Positions 24,807-33,622 of a stretch of 64,000 bases of DNA are shown in pieces. Numbering within the stretch: position 1 is the stretch's first letter; each line of letters begins with the position of its first letter. The notes beneath the pieces are model-generated. The model worked only from the letters and a program-made list of their open reading frames with translations, had not been told where the DNA came from and ran no database searches. The translations under genes were made by a program, and so were the position numbers. Source of the DNA: Acidobacteriota bacterium (GTDB lineage Bacteria; Acidobacteriota; Terriglobia; Acidiferrales; UBA7541); NCBI GenBank assembly GCA_021324935.1, contig JAJPIE010000001.1:1-64000 (forward strand), given 5' to 3'.

Positions 24807-26792
24807 TCAGAAACTGAAAATGACGCCGCCCTCGTTGCGGAGGTCGCGCCATTCGTGTTGCGGAATGCCCTCGAAGAGCGGGAAGTTGGGCAGACCGGTT
24901 GTGGGGTTGATTTCCGTGGCGGTGTTGGCGCGTGTGCGATAGAGGGAAAGTTCGTAGGAGAAGGAAACCCACTTGTTGAGCTTGTAGTTGAGGGTGCCGA
25001 CGCTCATGTCGCTGCGGGCGCGCGAGCTGTTGACAGGGGAAATTTTGAGAAGGTCGTTTGTGTTGGCCTGGTCGGTGCCGTACATGAGGTAAGCGGACCA
25101 GCCGGCGTTGCGTCCCTCCGGATCGAGGCCAAACCAGCGGGAAACGGGCAAACCAAGCTGCATGAAACCTCCGCGGGCCCGAACGGGTAGCTGAGGAATC
25201 ACGGAGGGAACTCCGTTGGGGTTAAGGCCGAAGGCGACGGTGGAGGCGCCGTCGATCGAGGTGACCGTGCCAACGCCGGTGTAGCCACCGGTGGCGTTGT
25301 AGGTGGAGAAGAGCTGGCCGCCAAAGTAGTAGCGGAGATCGCTGCCACTGTAAAACTTGCCGATGAGGGTGGCAAAGCGGGTAGGCAACTGCCATTCAGC
25401 ATCCCAGCCATTGGTGTCACTGGTGACGCGGGCGCCGGTGGCGAAGGCGGTCTTGTAGCTCGCCGGGAGCGAGGAAGCGGCAATCGCGGAGCCGAGGACG
25501 ATGGAGGTGGCGTGACCCTCTTCCCAACTGAAGATGATTTGAGCGGGAGCGACGCCGGGTGCGTGGTCGAGTTTCCACTGGCCGACGAAGCGGCCTTCCA
25601 TTTGGGGCGAGGCGCTGTCCGGGCCCTGGCGTTCGCCGTAGCCCAACTGGTTGGAGAGGTTTGCTGCGGACGGAGTGAGGCCGACGGCAGGGAGCACGAC
25701 GGCAACTTCGGGCATGAATTGGAAACCTCCGAAGTTGTGAGTGTAGCCGAAACGGAACTGCGGGGCGCGTTCCCAGAGAACACCAAAGCCGATGCCCAAG
25801 GCGGTGGTTTCCAGGATGTTCGGCAAGGTGGAAGAAGTGAAGGGGGTCCAATCCTGGCCGAAGAGCAGATTGACGTTGTTTTTGTCGTCGAGTTTGAAGT
25901 CGATGCGTCCGTAGGCAAGACGGATGGAAGGGTTGTAGGAACGGATGGAAGAGAGATTGCGGTTATCGGAGCGGTTGAAATTACCCTCAAAGTCCATTTC
26001 GAATTTGCCGGTGATGGTGATATTGGAGCTGGGATCCAGCCACTCGAAGTTGGTGCCAAGGCGGGTGGAACGGGCTTTGACGTGGAACTCGGGAGCGGCA
26101 TTAGGGCCGGTGTCGCCCAGGAAGCCAGGAAGCGGGAAGTCGTCGCCATTGGGGGACGAGCTGTCGTGGATGAAGGTGGCCTTCAGGAATCCGTAAGGAG
26201 TGATGCCGATGCCGGCAAGCTTGATGCCGGGCTTGAGTTCTCCTTTGGGAATGCCGCCGACGGGAAAAACGCGAATGGGATTAGCGGCCGAGAGAGTAGT
26301 GGGAGAGACGGAACCGGTCTGCTGAACGGGAGTTTGGTCAGGGTCCGAGAGGGTGTTTGGGAGCGCGGCGGGGAAGGTGGCCGCCGACGGGCTGGCAGCG
26401 GAGGCAGAGGCGGAGGGAGCGGGAGAGGAATCAGGAGGGAGTGGAACTCGGTAAACGGCGGGTACGGCGGGAGGAGCTGGGCGAACCGATGCTGAGGAGT
26501 TGACGAGCGCGGCCGGCGAGGCCATTTGATCGAAGTCGGCCTGAGAGATGACTCCTTTGAAGAGGAGCAATCTGGCGAGGCGCTGGTCCGCATCGGCGGC
26601 GGAAGAGGAACGTGTGAGTTCCGAGACTTCCTCGGCAGTGAGAATTCCTTTGGATTGGAGAAGGCGGGCGAGCGGGCTAATTGTGGAGGTGGTTTGCGGC
26701 TGCTGCTGAGCAACCGATCGAATCAGGCAGACTGGAGACGAAAAAACAAGAAGCGCAAGAATGAGAATCGGGCGAGGACACTTCGCGAGCAT
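24807..26792 (-). CDS. DcaP-type outer-membrane porin
   Basis: A 661-residue protein. The signal peptide is MLAKCPRPILILALLVFSSP. Two short repeated motifs follow (LLQSKGILTAEEVSEL and LLLFKGVISQADFDQM), then a Pro/Ser/Ala-rich linker of about 80 residues and a barrel of about 430 residues with YGFLKATFIHDSSSPNGDD, STRLGTNFEW, GKFEMDFEGNF and LLFGQDWTPF. These match the DcaP family of trimeric porins that take up small dicarboxylates and similar anions. The C-terminus EGGVIFSF ends in Phe as barrels do. ATG at 26792 has GGGGGT upstream; the longer frame to 27011 is rejected. The N-terminal segment could form a periplasmic coiled-coil or peptidoglycan-facing region. Confidence 0.88.
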   Translation of the reverse strand: MLAKCPRPILILALLVFSSPVCLIRSVAQQQPQTTSTISPLARLLQSKGILTAEEVSELTRSSSAADADQRLARLLLFKGVISQADFDQMASPAALVNSSASVRPAPPAVPAVYRVPLPPDSSPAPSASASAASPSAATFPAALPNTLSDPDQTPVQQTGSVSPTTLSAANPIRVFPVGGIPKGELKPGIKLAGIGITPYGFLKATFIHDSSSPNGDDFPLPGFLGDTGPNAAPEFHVKARSTRLGTNFEWLDPSSNITITGKFEMDFEGNFNRSDNRNLSSIRSYNPSIRLAYGRIDFKLDDKNNVNLLFGQDWTPFTSSTLPNILETTALGIGFGVLWERAPQFRFGYTHNFGGFQFMPEVAVVLPAVGLTPSAANLSNQLGYGERQGPDSASPQMEGRFVGQWKLDHAPGVAPAQIIFSWEEGHATSIVLGSAIAASSLPASYKTAFATGARVTSDTNGWDAEWQLPTRFATLIGKFYSGSDLRYYFGGQLFSTYNATGGYTGVGTVTSIDGASTVAFGLNPNGVPSVIPQLPVRARGGFMQLGLPVSRWFGLDPEGRNAGWSAYLMYGTDQANTNDLLKISPVNSSRARSDMSVGTLNYKLNKWVSFSYELSLYRTRANTATEINPTTGLPNFPLFEGIPQHEWRDLRNEGGVIFSF

Positions 26793-27132
26793 GCTGGTTA
26801 CCCCCTTGTGACCGGCGCGAGCGCGCAGGCGAATGAATTTGGTGAGAAGGGGGAAACTCCTCCTTTGATATAGGCGTTTTACGGGAAGGTCAAGGTGTCG
26901 TGACAATAAAATGAGCACAAAGGAGAAATATTCCAAATTGGAACGCTTGCCGCGGGAGATGGAACCGGGACGGCCAAGGGCTGACAGCCCATATCGAAGA
27001 GCCAGAAGCATAAGAGAAGGGAGCTGAAGGCAGAGATGCAGAGCGCGCAGAGGAAGGAAGAGAAACGGAAGTACGCTTTAGTAAGGCCCGGGAAGGCGCG
27101 CGGGACGCAACACGCCAGCACGGGTTCCGGCG
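26793..27132. other. Intergenic region
   Basis: It lies between the porin start and the cupin stop. It contains an R5 copy at 27026-27056 (GGCAGAGATGCAGAGCGCGC) and an A/T-richer stretch at 26870-26940 that probably holds the porin promoter. No gene. Confidence 0.5.
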
Positions 27133-27660
27133 CTAGCGGCGAGCGCCAAGGAGGGTGACGGCGATGAGGCAAGGTTGGGCGGAGCGGTTGTGCCAGGCGT
27201 GGCGGGTGCCGTTCTGGATGACGCATTCGCCGGACTTGAGCAGGACTTCGGCGCCATTGTCCAGTTCGAGATAGACCTCACCGGAGAGGATCACATCGAA
27301 ATCGACGGTGTCGGTAGTGTGCATGGCGGGATTCAAGGGCTCGAGGACATCGGTGAGGCCCGGAACTTTGGCGTGGAGTTCGGCGAAGGCGGCGGGGAGA
27401 TTCGGATGACTGGAGAGAGATTGCGTTTCGGGTGGAATGGTGAAGAAACCAAAGCGGAAGCCGCCAGCGGGAGGGAAGTAGCGCGGATGAGGAGGCGGGG
27501 TGCCGTTGGAGGGAAGTTGCGGGACGGAGTCCGAGCCCCAGAGGCGATGGAATTCGAGCCCGGGGAGAAGGTCGAAGGTGATCGGGGCGACAGGGGAATC
27601 CTTCGCAATGATGGATTTTCCCGAGGAGTCGCGGCCAGTGACGACGCAGCGGATGTTCAT
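27133..27660 (-). CDS. Cupin-domain protein
   Basis: A 175-residue single-cupin protein. The second half shows the two cupin motifs: HTTDTVDFDVILSGEVYLEL (metal-ligand His and Glu/Asp positions) and a short partner motif ending GTRHAWHNRS. The N-terminal part (MNIRCVVTGRDSSGKSIIAK) resembles phospholipase-like and quercetin-dioxygenase-like cupins of unknown substrate. ATG at 27660 is preceded by AAGGAG with a nine-base gap, which decides the start over the 27972 frame opening. It could bind a metal and a small carboxylate; no pathway neighbours. Confidence 0.88.
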   Translation of the reverse strand: MNIRCVVTGRDSSGKSIIAKDSPVAPITFDLLPGLEFHRLWGSDSVPQLPSNGTPPPHPRYFPPAGGFRFGFFTIPPETQSLSSHPNLPAAFAELHAKVPGLTDVLEPLNPAMHTTDTVDFDVILSGEVYLELDNGAEVLLKSGECVIQNGTRHAWHNRSAQPCLIAVTLLGARR

Positions 27661-27763
27661 GGTGATGCTCCTTGGAATGATGTGAGGAAGGTTATAGCAG
27701 GAATGTGGGAGTGATGGAATCGAGGGTAAGTAGGAATAGGATGGAGAAACAGGAGGTGAGATT

Positions 27764-28081
27764 ATGCGACGGAGAGTGATGCGGATTTGCGTGAGGGGAT
27801 TGGCGGTTTTGGCGGGAATGGCACTGGGCACCGGTGCGCAGGAGGCTACGGCGCCCGAGGAGTGCTCTGGGTAGCGGTTGGAACGGGCGGAACGGTTGGC
27901 AGGAAGACGATCCAGTTTGAGTTCCGGCTCACAAGTTGGACGACGGATGAAGAAGTGCAAAAGTTCGCGCAACTGATGAAAGAGAAGGGAGCCGACGCGC
28001 TACGGCCAGATCATGGCGGCGGCGAAGATCCGCTTCAACCAGAAGAGCGGGCAATACGAGAATGAGAGCTACGGCCAGTAG
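27764..28081 (+). pseudogene. Remnant of a small exported protein gene
   Basis: A start and signal peptide (MRRRVMRICVRGLAVLAGMA, then LGTGAQ) run into a stop near 27871. The next frame reads GRKTIQFEFRLTSWTTDEEV and FAQLMKEKGADALR, which looks like a family of small exported proteins with a TSWT..EE..F..L domain. At 28001 the first frame resumes with YGQIMAAAKIRFNQKSGQYE to a stop at 28079. Two compensating frame changes explain the layout, so this is probably a decayed gene. Family membership is from memory of the motif only. Confidence 0.5.
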
Positions 28082-28259
28082 GTCAAGGCGACAAATGTGC
28101 GGCCTTGGAAGTAGCGGAAGCGAGAAAAGAGAATTTAGAGGCTTGAAAACAGGAAACCACCGATCGGGATGAGCAGGGCGTCGGTGCGGGAGTTGTTTGT
28201 TCGGGCGCGAAAACCCCATACCTACAGTTGGACCGGAAGAGTTATAGCCAATTGGACAC

Positions 28260-28634
28260 ATGTTGACCCTGACTGATGGCGGGGTGTGGTCTGATGAAGG
28301 CATGCAAAACTTCCGCCCGCAGGAACGGCGACGCAGCCGGCGCCTGAGAATTGGAGAGCCGCTGAAGGTTCGTCCAACGGACCCGCGAGGAGAGACGTTT
28401 GAGGACATCAGCGCGACGAAGAACGTGTCGCGCGAGGGCTTTTACTTTTTGACGCCGAGGAAGGCATACCAGGAAGGGATGCGGCTGTTTGTGACCTTGC
28501 CCTTTCATGGGGCTGGCGATCTGAGGAATCAGGAGTATGTGGGGCAGGTGCTGCGGGTGGACATGAGCCGGGAAGATCAGTGGGGAGTGGCGGTGCAGTT
28601 GTTGTCGCCGGTGAAGGGCGAGGGGAAGTCTTAA
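28260..28634 (+). CDS. PilZ-domain protein
   Basis: A protein of 124 residues (110 from an internal ATG at 28302). It carries the cyclic-di-GMP binding signature of PilZ: the basic RRRSRR turn followed about 25-30 residues later by NVSREGFYF (the (D/N)xSxxG motif), then beta strands LFVTLPFH, GQVLRVDMSR and WGVAVQLL. It should act as a c-di-GMP effector. A diguanylate cyclase gene lies 139 bases downstream on the same strand, so the two may form one signalling unit. Neither start has a strong ribosome site. Confidence 0.85.
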   Translation: MLTLTDGGVWSDEGMQNFRPQERRRSRRLRIGEPLKVRPTDPRGETFEDISATKNVSREGFYFLTPRKAYQEGMRLFVTLPFHGAGDLRNQEYVGQVLRVDMSREDQWGVAVQLLSPVKGEGKS

Positions 28635-28772
28635 CGTTCTCCAATCTTCGCAGGGAAAAACGGGGCAGACGTTTACCGAGAAGCGGCAAGGAAGAGTTTA
28701 GCCGTTGACCAGCCGAGAACGCCGAAGTTTACTTTATAAGTAACCTCCGCCCAGAGATTACGGACCAATACA

Positions 28773-29603
28773 ATGAACCAGACCATTGCTCCGCTGACGA
28801 GCGAGCACGCCGATTATGGCGTGGAGGAAATCCGCGCGAACCAAAGGAAACTGGAGCGGCGAGATCTGTGGGTGTGGGGCAATGCGATGATCGTGATCCT
28901 CAGCCTGACGGCACTGGTGATGGCGCTCTCGGTTTCTTTTTATTTCGAAGGAGCAAAGACTCTTTTCGGGTGGAAGGTGAGCCTGGCGGTGCGGGCGCTG
29001 GTGACGATGGTGGTGTTTTTCACCGGGTATATGGTCTACCAGCATCTGCGGCTGCGAGCGATTCAGAGGCAACTGAGCGAGCGGCAAATCGAAGCGGAAG
29101 TGTTTCGGCGGCTGGCGATGTTTGATCCGCTGACAGGCTTGTACAACCGGAGGTTTGCGGAGCAGCGTCTGAGGGCGGAGATTGCGCGCTCGGAAAGGCG
29201 AGGCCTTTCGATGCTGGTGGTGCTGGTGGACCTGAACGATTTCAAGACGATTAATGACACGCACGGGCACCTGGCGGGAGATATGGTGCTGAAGGAGTTT
29301 GCGAAGTGCCTGAGCAGTTCGACGCGCGGATCGGACCTGGCGGTGCGGTGGGGAGGGGACGAGTTTTTGCTGGTGCTGCTGGACTGTGACACTACCCAGT
29401 TGCAACTGGTGTTGAAGCGGCTGGAAGGATTCCGGGTGGAAGTGAACGGGCATGTGGAGACGGTGACGTTTTCGGTGGGAGCGAAGTCGTACGAGCCCGG
29501 AGATTCGTTTGAAAGCGTGATTGCCGGAGCGGATCGGGACTTATACCGGAACAAAACAAACGGGAAAGCGGCAAAGAGTGAGTTGGCGGTGGTGCCTGTG
29601 TGA
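28773..29603 (+). CDS. Membrane diguanylate cyclase (GGDEF)
   Basis: A 276-residue enzyme making cyclic-di-GMP from two GTP. Two membrane helices (about 34-57 and 70-90) precede the catalytic domain, which has FDPLTGLYNRRF, LVDLNDFKTIND and the active-site GGDEF at 194-198. R185-x-x-D188 lies five residues before GGDEF, the correct position for the inhibitory I-site, so product feedback is likely. No periplasmic sensor domain is present; the loop between helices is short. It sits next to the PilZ gene. Confidence 0.95.
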   Translation: MNQTIAPLTSEHADYGVEEIRANQRKLERRDLWVWGNAMIVILSLTALVMALSVSFYFEGAKTLFGWKVSLAVRALVTMVVFFTGYMVYQHLRLRAIQRQLSERQIEAEVFRRLAMFDPLTGLYNRRFAEQRLRAEIARSERRGLSMLVVLVDLNDFKTINDTHGHLAGDMVLKEFAKCLSSSTRGSDLAVRWGGDEFLLVLLDCDTTQLQLVLKRLEGFRVEVNGHVETVTFSVGAKSYEPGDSFESVIAGADRDLYRNKTNGKAAKSELAVVPV

Positions 29604-29700
29604 GGGGAGAGAGGCACGGGATTTAACGAAGCAAGGATGCAAGGAGAAGGCGGCCAAGCGGAGGGATGGCCAAGGCGGTGCCAGAAGGGTGGATTTGGGA

Positions 29701-29835
29701 TTAGGGTTTGCGGTGCTTGAAGAATTCGATCTGGCGTAGGCGTTTTTGGGCTTCCTGGAGCGTTTTGTAGGGACCACCCATGTTGCGGCCTTTGCTGGAG
29801 AGAACCTGGTAGCCGAATTTGGTTTTGACGATCAT
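29701..29835 (-). CDS. Conserved-looking small protein (44 residues)
   Basis: A short gene of 44 codons starting MIVKTKFGYQVLSSKGRNM, continuing GGPYKTLQEAQKRLRQIEFF and ending KHRKP. The ATG is preceded by AAAGGAG with a good gap. The pattern KG+N(M/L)GGPY.(S/T)..EA.KRL.Q(I/V)EFFK is like that of widespread small basic proteins of unknown role. It is isolated between the cyclase and the Gly-rich protein gene. I cannot assign a function. Confidence 0.7.
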   Translation of the reverse strand: MIVKTKFGYQVLSSKGRNMGGPYKTLQEAQKRLRQIEFFKHRKP

Positions 29836-29945
29836 GGAGGTTCTCCTTTCGTGGAGCTTCCACAACTGGAGGATGGAATAAGAAGCATCGGAAGTCAGTG
29901 AATGGGGTCACACGAAACAAGGAGCGAGGTACCGGAAAATGCAAG

Positions 29946-29975
29946 AGGCGGCCCGAAGTGGGCCGCCTTTTGTTT
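29946..29975. terminator. Intrinsic terminator hairpin
   Basis: GGCGGCCC/GGGCCGCC around GAAGT, followed on the plus strand by TTTTGTTT. On the minus strand the tract is poorer. It may serve the minus-strand gene ending at 30006 by its stem alone. Confidence 0.55.
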
Positions 29976-30005
29976 GCAGGAAATCCGAGAGGAAGTGGTA
30001 GGCGA

Positions 30006-30566
30006 TTAGCGGCGCCCGCCACCATGGAAGCCGCCTCCACCGTGGAAGCCACCGCCGCCGCCGTGGAATCCGCCTCCACCGCCGTGATAACCACCGCCGC
30101 CGTGGAAGCCGGCGTTACCGTGGAAGCCGCCAGCGTAACCGCCACCGCCACCCGCGTAGCCGTGGCCGTAATAGCCTTGGTGGCCATAAGCACCACCGTG
30201 CCAGCCGCGACCGTAGTCGCCGCCGCGCCAGCCACCGTGGCCGTAATAGCCGTAGCCGCCGCGCCAATCATCACGATCATGGCCCCACCAGCCGTGGCCG
30301 TAATATCCGGGGCCGTAATAGCCGCCGTACCAAGGGCCGGCACCGATGAAAAGGCCGTTCACAAACCATTGCGGGCCGTAGTAGCCGTAGGGGGCGCAAG
30401 CATAGGGGTAGTAGCCATAGTAGCCGTACGGACAGTCGGGAGCGGCGCCGATGGCCACGCCGACGGGCCCGGCGCCGACAGCTACGCCAACACGAACTTG
30501 GGCTTTGGCATTAGAAGCGGTGAAGAGAAGAATTCCCAGCAAAGCTGCATATTTGAGGTAACGCAT
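30006..30566 (-). CDS. Exported Gly/Tyr/His-rich protein
   Basis: A 186-residue protein with a signal peptide (MRYLKYAALLGILLFTASNA). The mature part is low complexity: YGYYGYYPYACAPYGYYGP, then HDRDDWRGG and a C-terminal run of FHGGGGG-type units (at least six). ATG at 30566 has GAGGGACACC upstream. Tandem DNA repeats underlie the tail. Such sequences occur in exported structural or metal-binding proteins; His spacing would allow metal binding, but this is inference. Confidence 0.8.
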   Translation of the reverse strand: MRYLKYAALLGILLFTASNAKAQVRVGVAVGAGPVGVAIGAAPDCPYGYYGYYPYACAPYGYYGPQWFVNGLFIGAGPWYGGYYGPGYYGHGWWGHDRDDWRGGYGYYGHGGWRGGDYGRGWHGGAYGHQGYYGHGYAGGGGGYAGGFHGNAGFHGGGGYHGGGGGFHGGGGGFHGGGGFHGGGRR

Positions 30567-30747
30567 GGTGTCCCTCGCATGGGTCACGGCCGATTCGAGC
30601 TTCGATCCGCGCCTCGGCTTCCCGGGTGGGGATGGGAAGCTGCTTACATGAGGTCAAACACCGGACGAGGCGGAGAGTTGCGAAGGGGTGCAGGATGGTA
30701 CTGTATGTGACTGATACTACATACGTTAGGGTTGGCTTTGCTATTCC

Positions 30748-30780
30748 GGGGCGGCGGCGGGGTACAGCCGCCCCTGCACG
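30748..30780 (+). repeat. R1-type GC-rich palindrome
   Basis: GGGGCGGC and GCCGCCCC flank an eleven-base loop. It lies upstream of the reductase stop on the opposite strand. Confidence 0.5.
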
Positions 30781-30795
30781 GGGGAAGAGCGCAGG

Positions 30796-31800
30796 CTAGA
30801 GTTCGACGATGAGTTTGCCGGTGTTTTCGCCGCGGAAGAGCATGTTGATGGCTTCGGGAGCTTTTTCGAGGCCCTTGACGATAGTTTCCTGGGTTTTGAG
30901 CTTGCCGGTCATTTTCCACATGCCGAGTTTCTGGCCGGCTTCCATGAAGCGTGAAACGTAATCGAGGATGATGAAGCCTTCGACGCGGAGGCGCTTGATG
31001 AGGACCTGGCCGAAGCTGGCGAGGCCGGGGTCCTGTTTGGTGTAGCCGGAAATGAGGCCGCAGAGGACGACGCGGCCGTGGAGATTCATGCGGTCGAGGA
31101 CGGCTTGCATGACTTCGCCGCCGACGTTTTCGAAGTCGATGTCGATGCCTTTGGGAGTAGCGGCGGCGAGCTGGTCTTTCCAGTTGGGATGCTTGTAGTT
31201 GATGGCGGCGTCGAAGCCGAGATCGTCCTTGATCCATTTACATTTATCATCGGAGCCGGCGATGCCGACGACGCGGCAGCCTTGGATTTTGCCGAGCTGT
31301 CCGACGATGCTGCCGGTGGCGCCAGCGGCGGCGGAAACGACAAGGGTCTCGCCGGACTGTGGCTTGCCGATTTCAAGCAGGCCGAAATAGGCGGTGAGAC
31401 CGTTAATGCCGAGAAGATTGAGGAAGTTGGTGTCCGAAAGGAAGGGAATCGAGGGGAGTTTCTGGAAAGAGCGCTTCTCTTCGCCGGTGATGAGAACGTA
31501 TTCCTGAAGGCCAGTGAGGCCGGATACTTTGTCGCCCTTTTTGTAGTCGGGGTGGCGGGACTCGATGATTTCGGCGACACCGAAGGAACGCATAACTTCG
31601 CCAAGCTGGACCGGCGGCATGTACTGCGGGATATCGGCCATCCAGATGCGCATGGTGGGGTCGATGGAAAGATATTTGACGCGGGCGAGGGCCTGGCCGT
31701 CGGCGACGGCGGGAACGGGAGATTCGGAAAGTTGAAGGACGTCGGGAGTGACGAGACCGGTGGGGCGGTTGACGAGCTTGAGCTGGCGATTATTGGGCAT
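30796..31800 (-). CDS. NADPH-dependent oxidoreductase (zinc-independent MDR)
   Basis: A 334-residue medium-chain reductase of the CurA/prostaglandin reductase type, likely reducing alpha,beta-unsaturated carbonyls with NADPH. The N-terminal GroES-like part has LSIDPTMRIWM and SGLTGLQEYVLI; the cofactor domain has AAAGATGSIVGQLGKIQGCR (AxxGxxG), IDIDFENVGGE and RVVLCGLISGY. The zinc-ligand cysteines of alcohol dehydrogenases are absent. Start MPNNRQLKLVNRPTG fits the family. No operon partner. Confidence 0.95.
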   Translation of the reverse strand: MPNNRQLKLVNRPTGLVTPDVLQLSESPVPAVADGQALARVKYLSIDPTMRIWMADIPQYMPPVQLGEVMRSFGVAEIIESRHPDYKKGDKVSGLTGLQEYVLITGEEKRSFQKLPSIPFLSDTNFLNLLGINGLTAYFGLLEIGKPQSGETLVVSAAAGATGSIVGQLGKIQGCRVVGIAGSDDKCKWIKDDLGFDAAINYKHPNWKDQLAAATPKGIDIDFENVGGEVMQAVLDRMNLHGRVVLCGLISGYTKQDPGLASFGQVLIKRLRVEGFIILDYVSRFMEAGQKLGMWKMTGKLKTQETIVKGLEKAPEAINMLFRGENTGKLIVEL

Positions 31801-32123
31801 AAAGGAAGGGTAGAGGAGGAGACGAGGGAAGTAAAGGAAGTACGAGTAGAAATGGAAAATAGAAAAGAGAAAATGGAAAAGAGCGAGCAGGTATTGGGCA
31901 AAGAGTGGTTAGGGCACGGAGCGGAATTATATGCAACGGTTGAGGGCAGAATGGGGGCATCAGAGAAGGGGTGATTCGCAAGCGCGTTTGATTTGGGGAG
32001 GCGGATTGGTTACACAGATTGAAGGTAGGGCACAGGGGTATGAAAGAGTGCGCCACACAGGCGTGCTCAGGGATTTTTGCCTTGCGCCTTTGGATCGATT
32101 GCACAGACTGAAGCCTGTGCTAC
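31801..32123. other. Intergenic region
   Basis: It contains A-rich GAAAATGGAAAAGAG strings (also seen at 21830, 44014, 48948 and 51570) and an R1 palindrome at 32101-32123. No gene. Confidence 0.55.
32101..32123 (+). repeat. R1 REP-like palindrome with CTAC foot
   Basis: GCACAGACT, GAA, GCCTGTGC, then TAC. It immediately abuts the stop codon of the receiver/DHp gene and would sit in its 3-prime untranslated region. Confidence 0.75.
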
Positions 32124-32765
32124 TTAGGGAGTTTTGAGGAGGCGCATGAGGTCCGCGGCGGATTTGGTGGCTTTCTTGATTTGCGAGACGCTGCGGACGG
32201 CATTGTGAGTGGACTCGAGCTGGTCGGTGAGGATGTCCGCATTGGCGTTGATGACGCAAAGGAGATTGTTGATGGCGTGGGAGATAGCGTCGACTCTGGC
32301 GGTGGGGAGGCGGTCGGACGCGAGAGGAGAATGATCCAGCGGAAGAGTCATGGACGTACCCTTTCTGTGAGACGAGCGAATGGTGTTGGTGTTGATGGCC
32401 GAGAGGACAGCGTGCTGGAGAGAGGCGGCGGAGACGTCGTCGAGGAGGAGGGAAGCAGCGGCTCCAGCAGAGTTGGCCGCATTGCGGTATTGCGGATCGT
32501 CGATTGGGAGCAGGGCCACGAGGGGAATGGCGCCCAGCCCGTCGTGGAGCTTCCGGGCAGCCAGAAGCTCCTGGGCAGACGGGTGGCTGAGATCGAGCAG
32601 CAGCGCGTGCCACTGTTCGGCATCGAGACGGCGCAGCGCGTCTCGAAGAGAGGGAGAACGTTGAATTTGGAAAGGCGCGGCGGGCGCCTCAACGATGGAT
32701 TGGGAAATTTTGAGCCAGAAGGGCAATTCCCCCAGGAAAAGGACTTGCGAACTTGAGTAAGACAT
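32124..32765 (-). CDS. Receiver-like plus DHp-helix signalling protein
   Basis: A 213-residue protein. Residues about 1-125 resemble a degenerate receiver domain (LDAEQWHALLLDLSHPSAQE holds a possible acceptor Asp; the conserved Thr/Lys positions are not evident). Residues about 155-210 look like a histidine-kinase dimerisation hairpin: VDAISHAINNLLCVINANAD, with His followed by INN as in HEINN. No ATPase domain follows. It could be a phosphotransfer or scaffold protein for the nearby kinase. It is the last of a minus-strand signalling group (32124-37526), 118 bases after the CheY-like gene. Confidence 0.65.
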   Translation of the reverse strand: MSYSSSQVLFLGELPFWLKISQSIVEAPAAPFQIQRSPSLRDALRRLDAEQWHALLLDLSHPSAQELLAARKLHDGLGAIPLVALLPIDDPQYRNAANSAGAAASLLLDDVSAASLQHAVLSAINTNTIRSSHRKGTSMTLPLDHSPLASDRLPTARVDAISHAINNLLCVINANADILTDQLESTHNAVRSVSQIKKATKSAADLMRLLKTP

Positions 32766-32883
32766 CTGTCGTTCTAACCACTCCTGACTTTAAGCCGCGC
32801 ATTTGCCGAAACCGACTGGGCCAGACGGCAAAGGGCGGAAATTCGAGGCTTGCGACCCGCGCGAAGCCTAAGGACACGAACCG

Positions 32884-33285
32884 CTAAACGGGGTACCCGG
32901 GGAAGAGGCGGCGGATTTCGAGAAGCAATCCGTCGGGGAGGCGGCTTTTGGCAACGAAACTATCGGCGCCGTGAGAGCGGCACTCCTCTTCCAGAGTGGG
33001 CCCGTTGATTTCGGAGTAGATGATCACGCGCAATTTCGGAAGCGACTGGCGCAACGCCTTGGCCGCCTGCAGACCGTTGAGACGGGGCATGCGGAAGTCG
33101 AGAAGCGCGAGATCCGGCTGATGGCGCGAGGCCAGTTGAACGGCGTTGACGCCGTCGCTGGCGGTACAAACCACCAGAAAGCCACCCGCAAATTCCAAGT
33201 AATCGCAGACAGAACGGAGAGCAGTGGGAGAATCATCGGCGATAAGGACGCGGATCGGGCCGTTGGGCATTCCTACTCCGAGCAC
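32884..33285 (-). CDS. Single-domain response regulator (CheY-like)
   Basis: A 133-residue receiver with no output domain. It has RVLIADDSPTALRSVCDYLE (acidic pair), LALLDFRMPRLNGLQAAKAL (acceptor Asp), VIIYSEI and DSFVAKSRLP (Lys). A start at Met6 (33270) is possible. It would shuttle phosphate or act by protein contact. It stands between the receiver/DHp gene and the LuxR-type regulator. Confidence 0.9.
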   Translation of the reverse strand: MLGVGMPNGPIRVLIADDSPTALRSVCDYLEFAGGFLVVCTASDGVNAVQLASRHQPDLALLDFRMPRLNGLQAAKALRQSLPKLRVIIYSEINGPTLEEECRSHGADSFVAKSRLPDGLLLEIRRLFPGYPV

Positions 33286-33622
33286 AATTGTTACAGCGGT
33301 GTTAATGGTGAGGGATGGGCGGAGAAAATGAAATTGAGGAGATTACGTAGTGAAAAAGCACTAGGAGAAGTCGATGGCTAGCAGGCATTAGCGGGCAGCC
33401 ATTGGCCGTGAGCAAGAACGGGCTTCAGGAGGTGGCGGCAGGGTGATTGTGCCGCGCCTCCGGCGCCAAGGCATCGTTCGCGATTCAGGCGGCAAGCGAT
33501 CATTCGCGCCTACGGCGCGAGGAGAACTTTCGCTCTCGCGCTAAGACGATCGGATGGATGGCAATCCGCCGCGGGCGGCCCAGAAACGGGCTTACGGCGA
33601 ATGGCTAGGGGGGCACGGGTGG
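33286..33622. other. Intergenic region
   Basis: It lies between two minus-strand signalling genes. It contains palindromic CGCGCCTACGGCGCG near 33506 (a similar CGCCTACGGCG occurs at 121) and a GCGCCTCCGGCGC at about 33456. No open frame with coding character. Confidence 0.5.
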
